Assembly (NCBI RefSeq): GCF_030867095.1
Contig: NC_081824.1
Location: 115,204,162-115,268,161 of the forward strand
Direction of reading: 5' to 3'
Length of the DNA stretch: 64,000 bases
Source of the DNA: Alligator mississippiensis
Lineage: Eukaryota; Chordata; Crocodylia; Alligatoridae
Position 1 is the first letter of the stretch, and the number at the start of each line of letters is the position of its first letter. A program made the position numbers and the translations under genes. The notes beneath the pieces are model-generated. The model was not told the DNA's origin, made no database searches, and was given only the letters and a program-made list of their open reading frames with translations. Below, piece by piece: positions 11,881-23,512 of the stretch.

Positions 11881-12734
11881 TGTCTGACCATGGCATGCCA
11901 GGGTGCAATGGTCTCTGCTGCTGACAGCATGTGAAGAAGGCACGGAGAGCCAAGCCTGGGAGAGAGTGCCTGCCACTGAATCCCCTCCTGCTGCTGGATC
12001 CACTCCTGTTGCTGGATCCTGCCAGTGCCAGGAGGACCTCAAATTTCTTGTATTATATCTGTGCAGCAGTCTGACAATAACTGAATATTTACTACTTAAT
12101 ATGTCCTGGAGATACACCTCCCATAAAAAGTCATAATTTTACTACAATACAAATGCATTTAGCATATGTTTTACTGCTTAAATACACAGAGGGTTGTGTT
12201 TTAAGTGCAGTCAACATGTCCTAAGTGTAGCGTGCAACATGGCCTTCAGTATTCCCTCCTTCTCAGCAATGGATGAACTAGAATAGAAAACATAGAAGAG
12301 AAGAGAACAAAATAGAATAGAAAAGAATAAGGGAAAAATATACTTATCTTCCCAGAGACATGTACGCATGGCACCCTTTACTTCCTTAGGCCTTTTCCAG
12401 CCCCAAAATGGAGAGGAATCCACTCAGATAGTATTTTCCATAGTGCCTAGGACAAATGGGTAGATAGGAGCCAGTCAGTCTACTCAGTCAGAAATCCTCC
12501 TACACAGAGATCATGAAAAGAGGAATAAGTCTGCAATACTGTATTGTGGATCTACGCTCACTGCCATTCCAGAGTTTTTTTGCCAGACCTCAGAAATCAG
12601 ATGAAGTGAGATGGAGGTGAGGGTTACAATCCCTCCTCCCTGGTCTTCATGTGACTCTTACTCAACAAGGAGCCCTGGAGGGCAACCTAAAGTATGCCCT
12701 AAAGTATGCCTCATACACAACCATCTCCATAAAG

Positions 12735-13145
12735 AGACCTAGGCAACATCCCCACGAGCGGGAACATATGTTTCCCCGGGGAGAATTAGCAGTGGCACAC
12801 CTTGTGCTGTTGCTACTTGTCCCCAGGGAACACTTGTGCCACATGTGCACTGACATGCAGCAGGTTTTCCAGGTGGGGTAGGGGAGGCTGTGGCCAGCAA
12901 CTGTGCTGGCCTCAGCAGCCTTTCCTAGGGTCCTAGGGGCCTTGGGGAGTTGCAGCAACAGTGCTCCTGCAGCTGGGAGCCTGGCTGGTAGCCGGAGTAT
13001 GGCTCCAGCTGGCCAGACTCTGGTTTTGGGTGGCAAATGCTGCTACTACATGCACCACCTCATTTTTCTTTGGTGTGGGTTTTTTTGACCCCTGGATTTC
13101 CTGGGGTCAAGAATCCACACGTCTGTGCTTGTCTGGATGTGACCC
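12735..13145. mobile_element. MITE of the GTCCAGACAAGC-terminus family, eroded
   Basis: The right edge ('acgtctgtgcttgtctggatgtgac') matches the right terminus of the better-preserved element at 34949-35417. The inner part ('ccccggggagaattagcagtggcacacc', 'ccccagggaacact') is also shared with that copy and with the one near 63230. The left terminus is worn. Confidence 0.5.
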
Positions 13146-13149
13146 TAGG

Positions 13150-15040
13150 ATGCAAACAAGCATTTGCAGGGCCCAGTTTAGGTTTAGACAGCTTATTTTA
13201 ACTTGGAGAGAAAGGACTGGTGGGTCCGGCAGGGGAAAGGGGGTTGGTAGATCTTCAGAGGGGTGTTGCCCACTTGAAGGGAGGGTAGTTGGAAGGCTAA
13301 AAATATCCTGGGCAGGATTTGGGGAGATACCAACAACACAGCCCTGGGGCTGTGGCAAGTCCTAGGCTTTCCCAGCTATGGTTCTGGGCTGTACTGTGAA
13401 TGCATATAGCATTTGTTAGGTCAGATTAACTCATTTTACATTGGTTTTAAGCAGGCGAATCTAAATTTAGTTCACTATTGAGGTGTCCTAACTTTAGATA
13501 GGGCACACCAATTTTAGGATGACCTAAGCCCTGCAAATGCCTGCATGCTGAGCCATGATGTCAATCTAACCTTGATTAAGTTGATCTAAATGTAATTCTT
13601 ATGCATACTCTTAGAGTTGAGCTGAAACATAGCAAGGTAATCCCCTGATTTCTTAATGGTGAGAACAAGTGGCAGTTGAGCAAGTCTTTGTTGCTTAGCA
13701 GCTGGGAATGCCCCATGATCTTGAATTACAACCATAAAGAAAAATTATAGAACCACACTTTGTTCCATTTACTTCATTCTCTATGTAGAGAAAAGCCATT
13801 TTGGCAGAGAAAATGTTATGTGCTGTAAATCCTCCAAGGCAAATTCAAATCCTTGTACTGGGCAACGTTGCCTTAGAGCCCACCTACTGCCCTCGTCAGC
13901 CTATACCCCAGACTGTAGCAGAGGGAAAAACATAGAGGTTTTAGGCTACTATCTCCCACAACATATTTAAGAGGTTGGGTAAGATGAAGGAGGTGGGGTA
14001 TGGGCAGGAAGGGCTAGTATCACCTAGAAGGAGGGCCAACACATTGGAGAAGAGGAAAGATTGAACTCCCCTGCCATCCCAGGGGCTCTTGACAATTTGA
14101 TAACACAGCTGGAAGTGACAAAATTATTATATGAATCTTCCCTCCCAGATATCCAAGCCATCCCCACTCCTAACCCCCAAAAGCCTCATTAGAAGGATAA
14201 CCCAACCCAGAAAGACCGTGTCCACACACACACATTTTAATTTCCAAATACTAAGAGACTTGCCCAGTCTCTACTTCCATGTTCTTCACCTATCCCTAGA
14301 CTCTGCCCCTAGAGAAAGCACTGGGAATGTTCTGCTTCCCAACCTTGCAAAGCATTCCCTGATTTTCAGCCTTTATCCCTTATTATAGAGCAGGGATGGC
14401 AGACCAAGAGCCTGGGAACCCTTCAGGCCCTAGGCTGGCAAGCAGCAGAAGAGTTAAAAACTGCACCCATTTCTGAATTTAGTCCTTTATGACAGCTGAG
14501 TCCACCCACTGGCTTATCTTCTCAGTCATGCCCAGTCACAACCATTCTGGGCAGGTCTGTATCTTGATTAAAGTTTGCTTAGCAAGCCGATCCACAACTT
14601 TAATATTCTCATCATTTCCTTGTATCTTTTAGAATTGTTAGTATTTCAAGGTCTGAAATGGCAGTCTAATGCTTTCTGTAGTAAAAAAAACCTCCCAAAG
14701 TTATGTTATTTTTATATAAATATATCAGAATGCCACTGAAATTACATAACCTGTTAGTTCTTCAGGGTAGGGACACTTACAGTATTTTTCCTGAATATTT
14801 GTACAGTACCTAGTAAATGAGGGCATTCTCCCTCCTCAGGATCCTTCAGTGCTGCCACAAAACAAAAGAAAGAAATAGGAAGGACAAGACAAAGGAAAAT
14901 GGGGAAAAAGAGAGGCACAATAAAACAAATTAAGTTTAAGTTTTAAGATAAGTACTAATTCCACAAAACTCATCTTTTTTCTTGATTCAGACCTGACATC
15001 ATGTGTCCAGTCAATATTTTGATCTTTATAAACAGGGATC
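13150..15040. other. No gene seen; duplicated non-coding DNA
   Basis: Apart from the block at 14400-14990, which matches 7980-8600 of unit A, this stretch shows no receptor or transposon protein similarity. Open frames are short and lack recognisable motifs. Confidence 0.5.
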
Positions 15041-15047
15041 TTGGTCT

Positions 15048-15365
15048 GTTTAAAAATCCTAAATTCTCTGATTAAAAATCACAAAATCTGCATTTTTCCA
15101 TGATTAAAATGAAACCCCACTATATAAATACACACACACACACATACACCCACACACAAACACACACACACACACACATATCTATAGATAGATAGAAAGA
15201 TAGATAGATAGATACACACATACAGACAGTGTTTAAAAATCCCAAATTCTCTGATTAAAAATCCTAAAATCTGCATTTTTCCATGATTAAAATGAAACAC
15301 CACTATAGCTAGCTAGCTAGCTAGCTAGATAGACACACACACACACACGTGTGTGTGTGTGGTGG
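15048..15365. repeat. Duplicated 77-bp module embedded in CA, GATA and CTAG microsatellites
   Basis: A 77-bp AT-rich module ('gtttaaaaatcctaaattct' to 'ccactata') occurs at 15048-15124 and again, nearly identical, at 15231-15307. Between them lie (CA)n and (GATA)n runs. After the second copy come (CTAG)n, (CA)n and (GT)n. The array is specific to unit B. Confidence 0.85.
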
Positions 15366-15796
15366 GGGGGTATCAGTTGGACACTATGTTGTACTTATAT
15401 AGTCACAGTTTTATAGCAATTTGGAAGTCTGCCCATGAATTGAATATTTCATTTTGGGTAGTCATTCTTACAATCCTGATGTTTATACTGGTTTGTTTTT
15501 CTTACTTTGGAAACCTTCAAGATGAGCCAACATTACCCACTAGGTGGCACAGCAGTGCCATTCTACAATATTTCTCTTCTGGCTGAAGACCTTGATTTTA
15601 GCTTATTTTCTGAGTTCTTACACAGCTGGATTCCACTGATTCCAGCATAATCTATCCTGATTGACACAGCCGTAGTGGAAATCAGAATCCATATTCTCTT
15701 AAAGAAACAGGCCTCAGAATCTACTTTTGGATTGCTATTCCTAATCAAAGCAATTTCTTATAAACTGGCTCCTTGTAAAGAAGCACTTTAATGGGT

Positions 15797-16130
15797 TAAA
15801 CCAGGATCCTGATTGTGGGGCTTCTCACAGACCAAGTCCAGACCATGGGGCTTCTTGTGGGTAAGATGACCCATCTCTGAATCCAGCCTATGGGACTTCT
15901 TGCTGCAGGTGCCAGAGCCGGCAAGTGAGGGTTAATGCTGCTGCTGCTTTCTCCTGGCCCTGCAGCCACAGAATTGCATCTTCACTGAGGACCACAGACA
16001 GGAAATTAAAAAGTGGGCTGAGTGGTAATGGCATTAACCACCTGGGTGCTGGCCCTAATGACACAGAACTGGCCCAGATGATCCATCTCTGTGGGCCGAT
16101 CTGGCCCATGGGTGATATTTTTGATACCCC
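15797..16130. mobile_element. hAT-like repeat
   Basis: The right edge 'ctggcccatgggtgatatttttgatacccct' is the form of a short hAT-derived repeat terminus (GGCCCATG...TTGATACCCCTC). The left half carries repeated 'tggggcttct' motifs. No coding capacity and no clear target duplication. Confidence 0.4.
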
Positions 16131-16706
16131 TCAACTAAAACCTATTTTCCATCTCCATGAATATGTATCACTTAGGTAGCCAAATAATTACAAGTTTTGG
16201 CATAGAATGGAATCACCCGGATATATACATAACTGCCAGAAGTAAAATGAAGGAGAAAGGACCTCCCAGTTTTTAGCCCAATAGCTTACTGGTTGGGACA
16301 GTTGCTCAGCGAGTAGAGGAACCCAGGTTCTAGGTTTAAAAGAGCCTTAAACAAAAAATGGTATTAAGTGCTGTATCCATTGTCATGCAATTGTATTGGA
16401 AACAGAATAATGGAACTTTGAAGTGCTTAGACCCCGCTTGGGCTGTTCATGTAAAATTCCAGCCAACACTAGCCGGACTCACCGCTTGACTTGCTGAAGT
16501 GGTCAGGCTTGACCAATGGCAGCCCTCTTTTCAAAGACACTTGGGTATTCTGCAGAGCCGTATAATAACTTATGGTTTATTGAGTTTTCTCCTCCCCTTT
16601 GAAATATTCAGCCAGCCAGGGAAGTGAAGGATCCTTTCTGTTGTACACCTGGGATTCACAGTCTGTTGTTCACCTGGGAAAACTGTTACTTAGCAGCCCT
16701 CTGTAG

Positions 16707-17055
16707 CAGTGGTTCTGAACCTTTTTTATACCAGGATCCATTTGTAAACATGAATGGCTAGTTCCAACCCAGTGCTCATCACTCCTGACCCACTATCACC
16801 CATCCCCAGGCCCTAGCCCCCCAGTGTGCAGGGGTAGGGGGTGGGTGTGTGGGGCATAGGGGGCCCCAGGCAGCCCTGTACAGGCTGGACCTCTGCCAGC
16901 CTGCAAGGGAAAAACCATGGTTCCCCATGTTTTTATCCATTAAAGGAGAATCCATTTTTTAAGTTTGTTTATCCATTTTTAAAATTTATTCGCAATCCTT
17001 TCATATATTCTTGCAACTCACTTTTGGGTCATAACCCACGGGCTGAGAAAGGCTC
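16707..17055. mobile_element. hAT-like repeat with CAGTGGTTC terminus
   Basis: It begins CAGTGGTTCTGAACC and ends in the degraded mirror 'gggctgagaaagg', enclosing 'gggtcataaccc'. This arrangement (CAGTGGTTCTCAACC...GGTTGAGAACCACTG) is typical of hAT MITEs. It is absent at the matching place in unit C, so it inserted after the duplication. Confidence 0.5.
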
Positions 17056-17324
17056 CTTTATAAGGCCTCATTGGTACAGTGTGCTGTGTGCTGTGGTGAA
17101 CTTCATTCTCTGCAATGAAACATTTGATTTCTGTTTCTTTTGTTCTGAACAGCAACAATGAAAAGAGTCCTTGCGCAATGGGAAATTATAGAACTGATAC
17201 ATCCAGAGCAGTTTATTTTCTTCTTTTTCCTCAGGACAAATAATAATTGTTATTCTTGTTTGTTGGATCAATTTTTTAAAATTAGACTGTGGTTCAGTCT
17301 CACTTTACATCCCAGGTCTGTGGA

Positions 17325-17795
17325 GTTTCTTGTGGGCCAGATCTAACTCTGAGGCACTTGGTGAGAGCGGCAGCTCCAGCTCCAGCTCCATCATGGATAC
17401 ATGGCACAGCTCCAGCTGTAGCCACATGTACTATACCAGAGCTGAAGCTACCGCCATCACCTTACATCCCATGCTGCAATGGCCATGTTAGCTCTAACAT
17501 GGGCATGTGTCAATGGTGGCAACTCTTGAATGGGTCTAGAAGCTGAAGAGCTGGGGTTGTGATAGAGGCAATGGGCAAAGCAGCTGGATGGCAATGAGGG
17601 CTGTGCTGGCCCTCTCTTGTCCTCATGCTGCTAATCACTATATCCACAGGGAACTGAGGGCCCTAGACTCTGTGGCAGGCCACTGCCCCTAGCCATACCT
17701 CCAACTTCCAGTGGCCTGCCTGGCACCCAGCAGGCCAGATAGACTGGCTCTGCAAGCTAAATCCCTTTGTGGGCCATATATTTGACACTTGAACT
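17325..17795. mobile_element. hAT-like repeat
   Basis: It opens with 'gtttcttgtgggccagatc' and closes with 'gtgggccatatatttgacacttga', mirrored motifs seen in other short hAT repeats here. The interior has a run of 'agctccagctcc' repeats. Low certainty on the edges. Confidence 0.35.
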
Positions 17796-18626
17796 AGACT
17801 AACATCTAGAGGTCTAGAGGTGTGAACAAGATGGGATTCCCATTATGGTGGGTGCATATGGAAGAAGATGGTTCCTGGGTTTAACAACTTGCAAGGACTA
17901 CATATTCTGCAAAGCTGCTTAAGCAACAACATGACCGCTCTGGCATTATTTTGTATATTATTTAAGATGCCACATTCACTTCATTAGGTCAATATTGAGA
18001 GACTTTGCATTTTCCTCTCATCTCATGTCTGTGTTCAAACATACTGTTGTTTTTATTTTCATCCTTTCTTCCTTTCTCAATCACTTTTCCTCCCAGCAAA
18101 AAGATGAGATTCCCCCCCGCCAAAAAGCCAAAAGATTAGTAGGCAGGGTCGCCTGCTGTGTGCAAATCAGGGCAACTGCCCTGGGGCCTGCGCTTTGTGG
18201 AGCCCTGCAGATCTGGGCAGAGTGGCCACGGTGACTCCATGCTAACACCAGCTTCATGTCCAGGCACTCGGCACCACCCCCCTGCCCCGCCAAATCAGGT
18301 GCATCTAGCCGCTCAGCCCCCCCCACCCCCTGCCCTTGCCACCAAATCTGGTGCCAGCTTTCTCACATCTGGGGGTGGGGCCCCGCACAGGCTGATTTGC
18401 CTTGGGCCCCACACCCTGCTTGGGTCATCTCTGTTAGTAGGTAAAAGGGAAACCATGATTTACATGAAGTAGAGACTTGGTCAAGATTCCTTAGCCAAGA
18501 TCTCTGTCTGAGACCAGCAGCCTTTTGGGCTGGCCTGTTGAAGACTGTAGTTTCCTTAGGCAATGACTCACAAAGGAGTATTGTAGCTACCACCATGGCA
18601 AACTAAGCTCCCACGTAGGTTTTCAG

Positions 18627-18894
18627 TGGGTGTGTCTACACAAGGCACTGACTGTGCAGTAGCCTAATAACACTGCACAGTAGCAGGCCTGGAAAAACCC
18701 ATGCTAATATGCTACTGTGCAGTAGTATTAGGCTACTGCACAGTTAGAGTCCAAAAAAACCCATGCACCAATACTACTGCATGGTAGCGTGAGTTTGCTT
18801 TAGTTAGCGTGCATTGCTTTAGTACTTGGTTATACAAGTACTAAACTTAATGCACAGTAACTATGGCATATTAATGAACATGTAGATGCACCCA
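18627..18894. mobile_element. MITE with TGGGTGTGTCTACA terminal inverted repeats
   Basis: The left end TGGGTGTGTCTACA and right end TGTAGATGCACCCA are inverted repeats matching at 12 of 14 positions. Inside, CTGTGCAGTAGCCTAATA (18652-18669) pairs perfectly with 18726-18743. There is no open frame. The related element at 56673-56930 has similar ends. Confidence 0.65.
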
Positions 18895-20689
18895 GCATGA
18901 AATAAACTCAATAACAGTTGATAATCATTCTGTAAAGTCTGCAACTTTGGTTTATTGCATTTAAATAAAAGATAATAAGGGCTGGCATAAATCAAACGAT
19001 GGGTGGTAAAGTTATGCTTAAATTACAGGCATAAAAGTATCAGAATAATTGCTGAATTATGAAAAGACAATCAACAAAGGAAAAAGAAAAACAAGTCTTA
19101 ATAAGAGTTTCCAGCAAGATTGTCTGGCTATTAACAAATTTTCTCCATTCTCTTTTTTGCTTTTTCCCTTCCCCCTCTGAGTGACAACTTGATTCTTCTG
19201 TTTAAACTTATTTTTATTTAAGCACAAAAAATTGAAAGGAACCAGTGTCTAGTAGATTCTGCTACTGTGGATGCGATATTTCCCTGACCTCTGGGCTTCC
19301 CTACTTCATATATCACAGAATGTATCATAGTTCTTAGACAATGGATCTTGCAGGCATTACCTATGGAGCTGCAGAAAACTGGTATATCCTGAACTGTAGT
19401 GCTACGATCTAGAAATTGCTGCTTCTGCCTGCAGTCAAAGGAAATATGATGAAGCTACTGCCCCCCTACTCCAATGGATGTGCCAGGAGAAAAGGACACA
19501 GCCATGCAGTCTACTTCAACAGTACTGATATTAGATCAATATTATGATATCCTTTGTTAGTTTACTGAACTAATACTCAAAAAGTGGGGTTTTTCTATTC
19601 TTATTGCTAACCAGGCTCTAAAATGATGAGTCAGCTGCACATCTATAAAACAGTAGCTGCAGAAAAATCAATGGCATGTCAATATTTCAGGTACACTATA
19701 GCAAATCAGATCTGAAGTAGTTCCTGTTCTTATCCTGAAATATTATACAAACTCTAATGGTCATTGTCCTCCTTACATGTAATGCATGTTTAAAATCCAG
19801 TCCCCTTGCCATGAGTAAGAAATATCTTAGTGCTTGTCTTCATGGTGGATTGAATCAGAATAACTACTGTAGAATATTAGCTAATACACTTTAAATTTAT
19901 GCCCTAATCTAAAATAATTGTTAAGTGCCCACAAGCTTTTAGAACGCTGCTGAGACACAAGAGCTCTTCTGTCTGGTGAAGAATCCTTGCACACAACAAA
20001 GTAACATCTTTCCACCCAAGCATTCCCTAACAGAAAGATTGTTCCTGTGTTCAGGACACACAGCTTGAAGTTTCTGAGTCTGTGAATGAGCAAGTAATTT
20101 AGAAGTAATTTTTTTCTTTTCTAAGAAGTCTTTGTTGGTTTTGCCACTAGCTGCAAAGACAATAGTACTGAGCCCTTTCTTAGGGGTTTTCAAAGAAGCC
20201 AGGCCCAATTTCCTCATCTGTGAAATGATGATTGTATCTACGGCAAAAGGGTGTTGTGAGACTTAACTCACTTGCATGTATAAATTGTATCTGGGCACTC
20301 CTAGACTCACGGTAATATTATAGATGTACAAACTCTTTGTATCACCAGTTTTGTAATTTATACCTCATTGCTTCTTGAAGGAATGAAATAATATATCTGT
20401 TTCCCAGTTTTGTTTAGATTTCTGAGAAAATACTAAACCAAATGTCATTTAAAAGGTATATTTTGATTCCTCTTTCTTTGCCTTTGTTTAATTCTTAGCA
20501 CCGTAGCAAATTGTTGCCACCAAGTTTGCCACCAAAACCAACTGTCATGGCTTTACAGTTTGGTCCAGTCCTTCCTTAAGAATATCTGCAATAGATAGTC
20601 TTTTCTTAAGAATAACATGCAGCAAAACCTGTTGCTGAAAATGATAAGAAGGACACAAGTTTATCAATTGGATGTTTATCTTTCTGGGA

Positions 20690-20795
20690 TCCTGTGACCC
20701 CAGCTGACTTCCAGCCTTTGGCGCAGGGGGCTGGACTCGATGATATTCTGAGGTTACTTCCAGCCCGAATGTCTATGAAATCTATGAAGTTATAT
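20690..20795 (+). mobile_element. CR1 LINE 3'-tail fragment
   Basis: 'gggggctggactcgatgatattctgaggttacttccagcccgaatgtctatgaaatc' is the CR1 3' untranslated tail ending in the short direct repeat typical of CR1 termini. It lies just downstream of the TAAR pseudogene's 3' end and is not in the unit C copy. Confidence 0.75.
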
Positions 20796-20914
20796 AATTA
20801 AAATGACGCTATTTAAATTAGTTAAAAATATAAACACACAGAAGACTGATTTGTAAAAGGGACAGAGTGTGTGAATTTTAGTGTGAGAAGATCTATTCAG
20901 GATACAATAGGGTC

Positions 20915-21934
20915 TCATTTCTGAACTAAATTCATTGTTGAACAATCCTGCCTCAGGATTTTAAAGCTCACAATCACTTCTGCTTTTTGAGACCAAGGAT
21001 AAAAAAGAGAGTAAATCAAAGGATCCATGGCAGAGTTAGCATAAGTAAACTACACCATAACATCAAAGAAAAGGGTTGAATTATAAAGTTAAATAAGGCA
21101 TCTATTATTAGCATCATAAAATAAGGTGACCAGAATATGAAGAAAGCAATCATGGCTATGCCCAGAGTTGTAGCAGCCTTTTCCTCTCTCTTGCTAACTC
21201 TATCACTATAATTATCAGAGGACTGTGTTTTGTTGCTCACACTCTCTGTCATTCTAGCTTGTCTTTTAGCCACACTGAAGATCCTGCTGTACAGTGCTAT
21301 CAAGGTAAAGAATGGTATGAAACAAAGGAGGGAGGATATAAACACCTAGGTCTCATTGAACACAATTTGACAGCTTCCTATGCAAGTAAAAGCTTGTACT
21401 AAATCTTGTAGTCTTTCATCACTTGCACTAGCAAAGACAACAGAAAAACTGTACATGAATGGAAATGTCCAGGCAGCAGCTGCAAACATTTTTGAAACTG
21501 GCATGGTGAACTTCAAGGAGTAAACTAAAAGACCAGTAACAGCAACATACCGATCAATGGAGACAAAACATAAATGAAATATCAATGCTAGGCAAAAAGA
21601 CACATCTAAAGAACTGTGGACTCTACAGAAAGTTTCCCCAAAGTACCAACAAGTTTCAACAGATCTTATAGTGCTGAAGGGCAGCACTGACAAACCCAAG
21701 CAAAAATCAGCACAGGCCAAGGAGGCAACTAAAAAATGTGTAGGAGTGAAGCTGTTTGAAATAAGCAAATACGATCATGACCATGACATTCCCACTCAGA
21801 GTAAGAAAAGTCAGAAAATCAAGCACAACATACAAAATAGACTGGATTCCCAAAGGCCATGGAGTTTTATGGCAGGACCCATTGATGTTCTCAAAGCAGT
21901 ACTGTATTTCGTTTTGAAGAAGTGCTGAACTCAT
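20915..21934 (-). pseudogene. TAAR pseudogene, full length
   Basis: A class A receptor pseudogene that is colinear with the intact gene at 31822-32847. It begins MSSALLQNEIQYC with an N-glycosylation site in NGSC. It keeps D in TM2, the TM3 amine-binding aspartate (HSSLDVSFC), SIDRY after TM3, and the TAAR TM7 region. Reading is broken at three points that I can see: loss of two bases at the TM1-TM2 loop (LHSPTN is disrupted near 21750), a tryptophan to TAG change at the top of TM5 (21346-21348, NET*VFISS), and a one-base loss before TM7 near 21070. The 5' and 3' flanks match those of the 31822 gene closely. The middle third matches the plus-strand 41820 gene better than its tandem neighbour (see findings). 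Confidence 0.92.
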
Positions 21935-23512
21935 CTTGTTTTTCTGGAGTGTACTGATCCTACATTTTTTAGTATTTGAATATTAAATCAATGGTGATAG
22001 TGCAACACTCAATTTAAATCCTTCTGTTTTCAAGTGTTTCTGAAAAAGAGAAATAAGATGGACATTGTTGACTATACAAATATTTCCAAGATTTTCATTT
22101 TATCTACAGGTTTATGTAAAAAAACCACACAGAACAGAGCAAAATATTTGTTCTTTCTCCAGTTTTCAAGGTCAGCTAAACATTGATAAACAAAAAAATA
22201 AAGATGCAGCATAACTACAGATTTTTTCTCAATACTTTAATACATAATTTATTTTTATTTATTTCCTTTTCTTTGTTTCAGATTCCAAGATGCCTTGATC
22301 CTTCCCTGGTTAAGTCACTTGCAAAACTCCCATTGATTTCACTGTAATTGGATGGGCCCTGAATGCTGTACCTTTTGCAGCATTATTCTGAAGTCAACCT
22401 GGATTAAAACTTGAACAGATGGAAGAAAGAGACCCACATACTAAGATAGGGTTTTGTCCTGTTTGTTCCTTTAGCAAAGTTACTGGCAAAATACATATGT
22501 GCTGTCCTCTCAGAAATGGGGACTGGGAAGGACCAGCCAATGCAAGGCAAGTTTAATAATCCCATGAGGTGAAGTCCCAGCAGTAAAGGATATGACAGAT
22601 CATTGTGCAGTTTGAAAAAACCTATCATTAGGCAATACAACCCAATTCACCGCAACATAGAATGTATATAAGTGTATTCTGTTGTGCACGTGGAAAAACA
22701 AAGGCCCCGGACAGGCATTCATTTCTAGTGGTAAGAATTTCTAGAATGCCTATGATAAGGATACAGTGTCAGAAATGTTAGAATTGGACAAAATGCATTA
22801 GCAGAGCTATGGGAAACTAAGAGCCAGGTTGAGTATGTAAGCACCTCAGTGGAACCTATGTGAAATGTAGGTGCCTATGCTCCAAAGTGTGATCCACGTC
22901 GGCTATGTACCAGCAGCCACAAAGTCCTCTACGTATATATGTCCTGGTAACATTTATGTCCAGGTAACATTTTGGACTCCAAAATTCCCTGGGTGTCTTC
23001 ACTTGGTTGTGCAAACATGCTCAGAAATTATCCAGTTTGATCCCTTATTCACCTAAGCACTGCATTCTTGCTTAAGCCCTGCTTCCAATCTTGAATGATT
23101 CTGCAGTGTTGCTAGGTTCCCAGAGGGGCCTGATCTTCTGGGCATGGTTGGGACACATATAACTGACACTGAAAGCATTGAGTGCAGTGGGAAAACACTG
23201 GTTGTATTGGTACTCACCTTTTGCCCAGTAGCTTAATGGTCAGCAGTGGGGACCTTGGGCTGCTGGCTGTGGTCAGCCCAAGGAGGCTCAAACCCACATC
23301 TTCCACCTCCGTGGAGAATGTCAGAACATTGAAGGTATCAAATAGACTGAGTGGGATCCCACTTTAGCCCTTCCTGTTGAGGCTGGGTTAGTGGACAGGC
23401 AAGATGTCACAGATGTTCCCTCACTCAGAACTTCACTCAGAACCCCTCCCCAATGGTTATACAGCTTCTGTATCCCGTGCAACCCATATAGGCACAAGAA
23501 CCCTGAGTTCAG

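Larger units (their letters stand above)
10880..22700. repeat. Segmental duplication unit B (contains TAAR pseudogene)
   Basis: The left edge ('aacgttagatttggacaagatacattagtagaac', near 10900) matches the left edge of unit C near 22770. Later blocks match unit C in the same order: 16270-16530 with 27940-28790, 17080-17260 with 28960-29110, 18540-18600 with 29820-29890, 19680-20460 with 30520-31460, and the TAAR locus with its upstream flank to about 22680. The 14400-15600 block also matches unit A. Confidence 0.8.

Noticed and set aside
21671-21928. Plus-strand open frame over the TAAR pseudogene
   Set aside because: It is the antisense of a recognisable receptor sequence on the minus strand.
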